Shown piece by piece: positions 12,501-21,500 of a DNA stretch of 32,800 bases (position 1 is the first letter of the stretch; each line of letters starts with the position of its first letter). The translations under genes and the position numbers were made by a program. The stretch covers positions 1 to 32,800 of the forward strand of contig QXVZ01031342.1 in assembly GCA_008931825.1 (NCBI GenBank), in the 5' to 3' direction. The notes beneath the pieces were generated by a model. That model was not told the DNA's origin. It made no database searches and saw only the letters and a program-made list of their open reading frames with translations. The stretch is from Phallusia fumigata (lineage: Eukaryota; Chordata; Ascidiacea; Phlebobranchia; Ascidiidae).

Positions 12501-15500
12501 TTCAAACAAACACATCTACGATTTTAGTGAAATCTTAAGGCCTGCATTCATTGGTATGGTTTCGTTGTTTTTTTATATTCAAAGTTAATATTTATTCACG
12601 CGGTTCTCAAACTGTTCGTCGCGGCGCCCTAGTGCGTCGTTTTAATTCCCGAGGGCGTCTCACAATAATTCCGTTTCGTAGCTTTTTGTTAAATAAATAC
12701 AACTTTGATAATAAGCGTCTTTATTAAATTCTTATTGCTGGTGCGTCGAAAGTCCAACCAACTTTTCCGAAGTCGTCGCATCGAAAAAGCTTGACAAACA
12801 CTGGCATAAATGATACAATGTAACTTCTACTCAAATAATTCTTATTCGAATAGAATAAAAAAAATGTTAACATTAGATCCAAATGTTTTCACAGTTCAAA
12901 TTCGACAGCAACGGAGACCCTAACGCGTCATACAAGCTTGTGAGTTGGAGGCCGACTCAGAAACTCGCTTCGTACTCGGCAAGTCACAATCACTCGCATA
13001 CTCTGTCAAAGTTTGAACTCGTACACGCCGGAAACTACTCGATTACTACTCTGCCTAATTGGTCGATCAACGACAGCGCCATATATTGGCAGGATAACCG
13101 AAAAACGGTAAAAACAAATAGATATACTTTTAAATAGCTAAAAGAAAATATTGATTGGTAAATGCATGTTGCATTCGCATTCATTCAACAAATAAAGCAT
13201 GCCTAGGATTCAAAATGGTCAAAATGATGCAATCTAAACACAATGTTTTTAGTGTTAACTTGACAACTTACAGATTCAAAAACAGTTTTTTGATACATCT
13301 ACTCCGCCAAGATGGCCGAGTGGTTGACGCGACTGCCTTGTGTTCGCGAGGTTGTGGGTTTAAATCCTGCCTCGGTCGCTTAAGTTTCCCTCAGCAAAAA
13401 CCGTTGCTCCAATCCAGTGGAACCCGATGGGTTGATGGGTTGAATGTAATAGTTTTTAATAAATTGAATAGTATTGAAAAAATGAACTCGTGAATTACTT
13501 TGCTTGCCATAAATAATCACCTCACATTCACATAAAAATTTTTCCAGGTTCCGACATCAGTGTGCAGTTCTCCATGCAAACCGGGTTTCTACATGAACCA
13601 ACTTCCGAGCCCGTGCTGTTTCCGATGTCTACCGTGCGATCATGGGACGTACTCGACCAACGGAAGCGGCTACACGTGTCTCGCCTGCGGAAAATATGAA
13701 AGAGCAAACTCTAACAGAACCGGTAAAGATATAAACCAAAAAAACATTTGAAATGAATTTATAAGTAACAGATAATTCCAAAATCACGCCCCGTTTACTT
13801 TCTACCAGTAATTGTTTTTGTTTTTTTTAGTTTTACACATTTGTGTTGCTTAATAAAAACGTTTCTTGTTCTCTACGGACATAATTTGTTTCTTTTTCGG
13901 TGTACCTTTAATCATTTGAACGCAAACCTTAAAGGAAATCCACTGAACTTGTTTAATGTTATAAACAAGTTTCTGCTGCTTCGAAAATCTTGGCTTTAGA
14001 AACATTCATGTTATCAGGTTGCATCCCGAAGATCGAGCAATACGTGCGCTGGGATGATGCTTTCGGAATTTCCTTTTGCTGTTTATCAGTTTTGGGAATT
14101 CTACTGACTCTTGTCACTTGTGGTAAGGATTAGATTCTAATTGAGCTTAAATCACAAACTATGGATTATGCGCAAATGTACATGAATTTCTGTAAAAAGT
14201 TTAATGACTTTTAGGCTCTCTTTATTAAAATAAAAAATCTTTTTAGGAGCCTTTATCCACAAAAGGGAAACCCCCCTGGTGAAGGCAACCAACCGTGAAC
14301 TCTCCTTCTTTCTTTTTATCTCGATTATTTTCTGCTTCCTTACCCCATTCTTCTACGTCAGCAAACCTGACGACTGGAGTTGTAAGGGAAGAAATGTGAG
14401 TTATCACAACTTTTACCTGTTTGCATATTTCATACTGGGATCTGCCCTGAAGCTTTCATGCAGGCCAACGACAACAGCACACTCATATATGATTCATATT
14501 ATGGCAAGCCTGCAAGAGGCGTTATACCGTATCATAGTCAGCCTTCCAAGAATTTCCAGTCAGCAAGGCATGGCTNNNNNNNNNNNNNNNNNNNNNNNNN
14601 NNNNNNNNNNNNNNNNNNNNNNNNNNNNNNNNNNNNNNNNNNNNNNNNNNNNNNNNNNNNNNNNNNNNNNNNNNNNNNNNNNNNNNNNNNNNNNNNNNNN
14701 NNNNNNNNNNNNNNNNNNNNNNNNNNNNNNNNNNNNNNNNNNNNNNNNNNNNNNNNNNNNNNNNNNNNNNNNNNNNNNNNNNNNNNNNNNNNNNNNNNNN
14801 NNNNNNNNNNNNNNNNNNNNNNNNNNNNNNNNNNNNNNNNNNNNNNNNNNNNNNNNNNNNNNNNNNNNNNNNNNNNNNNNNNNNNNNNNNNNNNNNNNNN
14901 NNNNNNNNNNNNNNNNNNNNNNNNNNNNNNNNNNNNNNNNNNNNNNNNNNNNNNNNNNNNNNNNNNNNNNNNNNNNNNNNNNNNNNNNNNNNNNNNNNNN
15001 NNNNNNNNNNNNNNNNNNNNNNNNNNNNNNNNNNNNNNNNNNNNNNNNNNNNNNNNNNNNNNNNNNNNNNNNNNNNNNNNNNNNNNNNNNNNNNNNNNNN
15101 NNNNNNNNNNNNNNNNNNNNNNNNNNNNNNNNNNNNNNNNNNNNNNNNNNNNNNNNNNNNNNNNNNNNNNNNNNNNNNNNNNNNNNNNNNNNNNNNNNNN
15201 NNNNNNNNNNNNNNNNNNNNNNNNNNNNNNNNNNNNNNNNNNNNNNNNNNNNNNNNNNNNNNNNNNNNNNNNNNNNNNNNNNNNNNNNNAGCGGCTACAC
15301 GTGTCTCGCCTGCGGAAAATATGACAGATCAAACTCTAACAGAACCGGTAAAGATATAAACCAGAAAAATATTTGAAATGAATTTATAAGTAACAGATAA
15401 TTCTAAAATCACGCCCCGTTTACTTTCTACCAGTATTCATTTTTTAATTTTTTAGTTCTACACATTTGTGTTGCTTAATAAAAAAATTTCTTGTTCTCTA

Positions 15501-18500
15501 CGGACATAATTTGTTTCTTTTTCGGTGTACCTTTAATCATTTGAACGCAAACCTTAAAGGAAATCCACTGAACTTGTTTAATGTTATAAACAAGTTTCTG
15601 CTGCTTCGAAAATCTTGGCTTTAGAAACATTCATGTTATCAGGTTGCATCCCGAAGATCGAGCAATACGTGCGCTGGGATGATGCTTTCGGAATTTCCTT
15701 TTGCTGTTTGTCAGTTTTGGGAATTCTACTGACTCTTGTCACTTGTGGTAAGGATTAAATTCTAATTCAGCTTCAATCACTATGAATTATGCGCAAATGT
15801 ACATGGATTTATGAAATCGATCCGTAAGCTTAAGTGGTTCTTATACGTTTTTTCCTCATTATTCTTTATTTAATGTAAAAAAGTTTTGTTTTGAGCTAAC
15901 AAGTAAGCTAATTACCCAAATATTACACTGTCATTGCCCACATATGGACCAGCAGACCGACAAAAACCCATATGAGACTGGCGCTTTAAATTAAACCAGC
16001 TTTATTATACTTGGTTTCGAGGTGAAAGCCAATAATTTTAGTTTGTCAAAAAAACACCAAAAAGTTTAATAAGTTGTATGTCGCTAAACTAACTGCTACT
16101 CAAAAGAATAAAACCTGACTTTTAGGCTCTCTTTATTGAAATAAAAAATCTTTTTAGGAGCCTTTATCCACAAAAGGGAAACCCCCCTGGTGAAGGCAAC
16201 CAACCGTGAACTCTCCTTTTTCCTTTTTATCTCGATTATATTCTGCTTCCTTACCCCATTCTTCTACGTCAGCAAACCTGACGACTGGAGTTGTAAGGGA
16301 AGAAATGTGAGTTATCACAACTTTTACCTGTTTGCATATTTCATACTGGGATCTGCCCTGAAGCTTCTATGCAGGCCAACGACAACAGCACACTCATATA
16401 TGATTCATATTATGGCAAGCCTGCAAGAGGCGTTATACCGTATCACAGTCGGCCTTCCAAGAATTTCCAGTCAGCAAGGCATGGCTAGAAAAACCTGATT
16501 TACCAGTCTGCTGAACTCAGTTAGTGGAGCGCCAACCCCGGATAGATGTCTCTCGTGGGTTTGAATCCTATAGCAGGCTAGATTTTTCTAGCCATGCCTT
16601 GCTGAATGGAAGTGCTTGGAAAGCCGACTAAGATTCGGTATAACGCATCTTGCAGGCCTGGCATCTTGCAGGCCGTGCTGCGCTTTGTCACGAATTGTTT
16701 CACATCTATGATGTGTCGTGAACTCACAGAAAATAAAAGCAACTACAAGAAACTGCACAAATTCATTCATTTTTCGATTTTTTTTACAGCTTTTGTTCAG
16801 TCTGAGTTTCACTTTTTGCATTTCCGCAATTCTGGTGAAGACGCTTCGTGTTCTGACAGCTTTCAACGCCAAAGTGCCTGTGATGCAGAGAAGGGTAGGT
16901 GGACAATTTGTGACATAAACTAGCAGTAATATTCTACGTGTTGTTTTTTAATTCGAAAAATAAACTAAGATCCAGAGACAATTATTTGGGGCAGAGTTGT
17001 TAGAAGTCAAGGCGCACCTTGCATTACAGTAAAGTGAAGCTTCTCATCAAAAAGATTTCAAAAAACGTTTTAGGCAAAAATCTTTTGGATAAACATATTT
17101 TTGACTTTTGCTGATAAAATTTATTTTTTGCTAATGCCATCGGGTTTATTCGTGTGTTAACAGAGAACTTGTATATAGCGTATACATTGTAATGTAAACG
17201 TTTCGACAATCTGTTGTCCCCATCAACACATAATGCATTATATACACTGGAAAATATGTTTTTAATTTATCTACTTTTCAAATATGTGTTTTGTGTTGCT
17301 AATTGTCCAGAATCTAGAAATTCATTTCATATCACGCGGATTCAATGTAAGAAACATTTCATTCAGATATTTTTTTGCAGCGCGCTATGTGGTTAGGGGA
17401 GCACCTACAGCTGATCGTTGTCATAGCGATTAGTCTTGTGCAAGTCGTGCTGTGTGTCACGTGGGTGCTCGTGGAGCCACCTAGTGTTGAGAGAGTGATC
17501 AATCAGGTAAGAAACGAAAACTACTAAAAACGTTTTTCGAATCTGTTTGTTTCTAATTCAATTTTCCAAGGCATAATTTTTTTGATAATTTCATGTGTTC
17601 TTCTAACACAATATGAAAATGCTTGGAACCACTGATCTATCTGAAAAGAAATACTACACTTAATATGATCAACTTAACTATAAAGTGGAAATTCCTCCAT
17701 TTAACTTCTAAATTCCCCCTGGTTGGAAACCACTGCCCAAATCTATTTAAAACCCTGAGGCCCCCCTCCCTTTAAATTTTACCGGATGGTACTAGAAAGT
17801 TTTGGAAATATACATATCTTTTAAAAAATGAAACCATCCTACATTTTAAATGTAAAAAAAAACTTTCATCTGTTGGACTAATTGTCTTTCAAAACAATTA
17901 GTCCAACAGTTAGAGTAAAAAGAACTTTACTTTATTTTTACATTTTTTAAGGCCTTTCAGATTATGAAGCCGTGAGTTAGTGGGAATTTTCTGAATTTAA
18001 GGGGGAGGAATTTCCACTTTAAAGTTAAATAATTCGTTAAAGCTTAACCAGTTCATCAAAAACCGTTTAGAAATTACAAAGATCTAAAACTTTACCTTAT
18101 CGTTACCAGGCAACGCCAAGTACAATGGTACTGACTTGTAACATGGGAAACATTGCTATAGTGGGCTGCGTGTACGGCTACCTCTGTATCCTTGCTCTTA
18201 CGGCGTTCGTTCTCGCCTTTCGAGCTAGAAAACTGCCAGAGAACTTTAACGAAGCCAAGTTCGTCACATTCGCGATGTTGATATTCTTCATTGTTTGGTT
18301 GTCGTTCATTCCAGCTTATCTAACCACAGCAGGTTGGTAACTTTGTGAGATAAATTGTGTTTGTTGTTGGAAAACTAGAATGTCGATTATTTATTGTTTT
18401 GAAGCGATTTTATTTTCGCCAACCACCTAGCCTAGGAAAAAATGTAAAACGGATTTTGGCCTTAAAGCCAATAGACAAACATGTAAATGCAGATTTTGGC

Positions 18501-21500
18501 CTTGAAGCCAATAGACAAAACAAAACGTTTATTACAAAGCTAATAAAATATTTTGTTGAAAATTAACAGCCATGTTGTCTAATGTTTTGCATTTTAAAGG
18601 GTTTTCTGACTCCCCTAAGGTCCGTTCTGACTTTAGGTTGGAAAAGTATTTTTACAACCTAATAAACCCAAAACGTGGTTCAAACCGTTCAAACTTAACT
18701 AGTACAGGTATTTTAATTGCAAAAATGATGTGTTTTCTATTAGCAAAACCTTTGAAATCAATATTTTAGACAATTCAAAATCTAAACTCATAATTGAAAC
18801 TTGTCTTGTTCAAAATGTTCGCTTAGAGCGGTCGGATTCAAATCTGTAACTTTAACCAATGACCGCCTCTGCAGGTACAAGCTCAACAGCTGTGTATTGT
18901 ATCGCAATCCTCGCTTCCACCTACGGTCTTTTGGGATGCATTTTCTTCCCCAAACTCTACGTTATGTTTATTACACCAAACAGGAATACTGTACAGGTAC
19001 ATCCAAGTTCTTTCATAACTGGAGTATTAATTTTTGTTTGCTTGAATTCAGCGTCTATTTACCTACAAAATTTGAAAAGACTAGTTGTGTTGGCAAGGTA
19101 TGTTAAATCATCATTGCAAAACGCTTTGTTGCACCCCCGATGGTATGGTCAAGCTTACAACGTGTGGAAGACAACATAGACATACGTCGAAGCAAACTTC
19201 TATCTGCTAGCAACTTGTTGTAAAAACCAAATTATAATTAGCAGAAATTCTGCACTGGTTTGTTTCCACAAACTGTAAAAACCAGTTCTTTCCAAATAGT
19301 TCTTTCTAAAAGGCCGCGAAGTTATTTATGAATATTCAGTTGCAGTTTTCACAATTCGTGTGAATGCACCTTGAAAAATAACGCTATATCTCTATTCTAA
19401 AAATCATTTTTACCTTTTTTTGTGACATGTTTTCGCAATATTTCGTAGTGGTCCCGCAAACAAAAAAGTGACCCACTATAGTGGAGGGTTGCATAAAGTT
19501 TGGAACCGCAGTCTTTGCGAAAGCCATGGCATTTGAGCTTGTGTCGGTATATGTCAGGGATCGTCAACCTTTTGAACGCAGTGTGCCAATTTACAAATCA
19601 TGTTAAAATCTTAATGGCTTTGCGTGCCATATTGATGACGTCACTGCTTTATGTTTCTGCGTTAAATCTGTAAAATATGGTTTACACGCGCTCTCTGCAG
19701 CTCGTTGCTACAGTTAAAATTCAAAAAGGTCTCTTAATTTGATTTGATAAAATGTATTAGAATATGAACCCCCTGATCTATGGAAAGATCTATCGTAAGA
19801 ATATATTAGCAACACTCTGGTATGGAACTCGGATTTCAATTCTGGCAAGACCTTACTTAACCTGACTCGAATAGTCAAGTATTGCATCCGTACGAATCTT
19901 GTGAGATTGGACTTTCTGAAAGGGATGTGATAGTTTGATTTAACGGGGAGTTATTACTTTTAAACCTGGATGACACATTAGGAGTTCGTATGATCTCTTC
20001 CCTGTGCTTCTGTTCTTCGTATCTGTTGCGCGTATATGATTTTGATTGAAAGTTGTGATCTATGTATAGGAAGTCGTGACTTTTAACTCCTCGTGACTCG
20101 CTTAGGAGTTGGCATTGTCTTGGCCCTGCTGTCGTAAACCTCTGCTGGTTGTTTAATTGCGCCTTTAGAGAGGGAACACGGTATAGCTACTTTCAAGGAA
20201 AGTATGGAAGTTGAACCTAAGTAACACTGATGGAAGTTCTATCTGACCCTGGTGATTTAATCTATGTGCGCTATGCGGTAACGTCGGTATTTGAGAAGGA
20301 AGTAATAATTACGCTTCCTCCCATATGATTGCTTCATGCTTTCGGTAACGTTTGAGTGACAACAGTGGCAGTTTTCTGACGTTTTAGGAACTTTAGATTT
20401 TCTGGAAGTCGGGAGTCGAGTTGAGTTTATTTCGCTTGATTGAAAAAAAGCATAGCGACTCAATTGCACTATATGTTAAAACGATATGAGGGGCGAAAAA
20501 GTGAAGGGCACAATTGGTGGATCAAGATTGAACGCGCTGCAGCTACACCGTAAAAGCTATAAACTATATCCAATGTTATTGTACGCAACAGTACAGAACG
20601 CACAACAAGTACAGGCTTGTACCTTCTGATCAACACCCTGTGACATTGGTATTCACCATTTGTGGAAAATATATTTGTATTCAAATCAACAGGAGGTTCG
20701 GAGAACGACAGCGAGTCATGCAATGAAATCCACTCGCTCCGTGTTGTGCAATGTTAACGCCACTACCACTACGACAGACGGCACACCATCATCAGGTGAG
20801 ATAACAATGCCCGGTGATGCCTGCTGCGTTTAAGTCCTGTAGGGTTTACTCTTGTGTATCTATGTTCTTATTTTTTATGTTGTGTTTTTGATTCGCTACA
20901 GCGAGGAAGAGGAGTTCAATGGACACATCGGATGGAAACGGTCTCCGATATTTTTCGGGGACCTCCCGTGCTCCCAATGTCACCTCAAAATACTTCAAAA
21001 GAGGAACTCCTCATTCGACTTCCATCACTGAGTCGAAGCGACTCAAGTGGAGGCGGAAGTTTCTGGAACAAGACAATGGAAATTCCAACAATTCAAACAT
21101 GGTAAGTTTGTTTGTTTTATTTTCATCGTTGGTGGGCGGAACAACACCTGAATGCGGTATACGTTTATAATGAGNGCCAGGTGATGCCTGCTGCGTTTAA
21201 GTCCCTTGTGATTTACTATTGTGCATTTATGTTTTTATTTTTTTTATATTGTGTTTTTGATTCGCTACAGCGAGGAAGAGGAGTTCAATGGACACATCGG
21301 ATGGAAACGGGCTCCGCTATTTTTCGGGGACCTCCCGTGCTTCCAATGTCACCTCAAAATACTTCAAAAGAGGAACTCCTCATTCGACTTCCATCACTGA
21401 ATCGAAGCGGCTCAAGTGGAGGCGGAAGTTTCTGGAACAAGACAATGGAAATTCCAACAATTCAAACGTGGTAAGTTTGTTACGTTTTATTTTTATTGTC

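Larger units (their letters stand above)
17507..18109. other. Intron of gene A with hAT-like fragment and perfect hairpin
   Basis: A hAT-like fragment ends at 17735 (GGTTGGAAACCACTG). A perfect 16-bp inverted repeat lies at 17870..17909. No coding sequence. Confidence 0.7.

Noticed and set aside
13311..13382. Functional tRNA-Ser/Leu gene
   Set aside because: A- and B-boxes are present but the stems are imperfect, the sequence continues into a SINE tail shared with other copies, and it sits in an intron.
14279..15376. 365-codon ORF and others spanning the N run
   Set aside because: They consist mostly of unknown residues. Only the true exons at the edges are supported.
13665..16490. True tandem duplication making a receptor with extra helices
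   Set aside because: The copies are separated by an assembly gap, are nearly identical, and the pattern recurs at single Ns elsewhere. Unmerged alleles explain it better.
16606..16923. 105-codon + strand ORF over the TM3 exon
   Set aside because: Wrong frame. The true frame gives [18 protein letters not shown], which matches class C TM3 exactly in spacing.
20257..20723. Minus-strand ORFs of 70 and 84 codons
   Set aside because: They fall in a gene A intron and repeat DNA and overlap the tail exon on the opposite strand. No recognisable motif.
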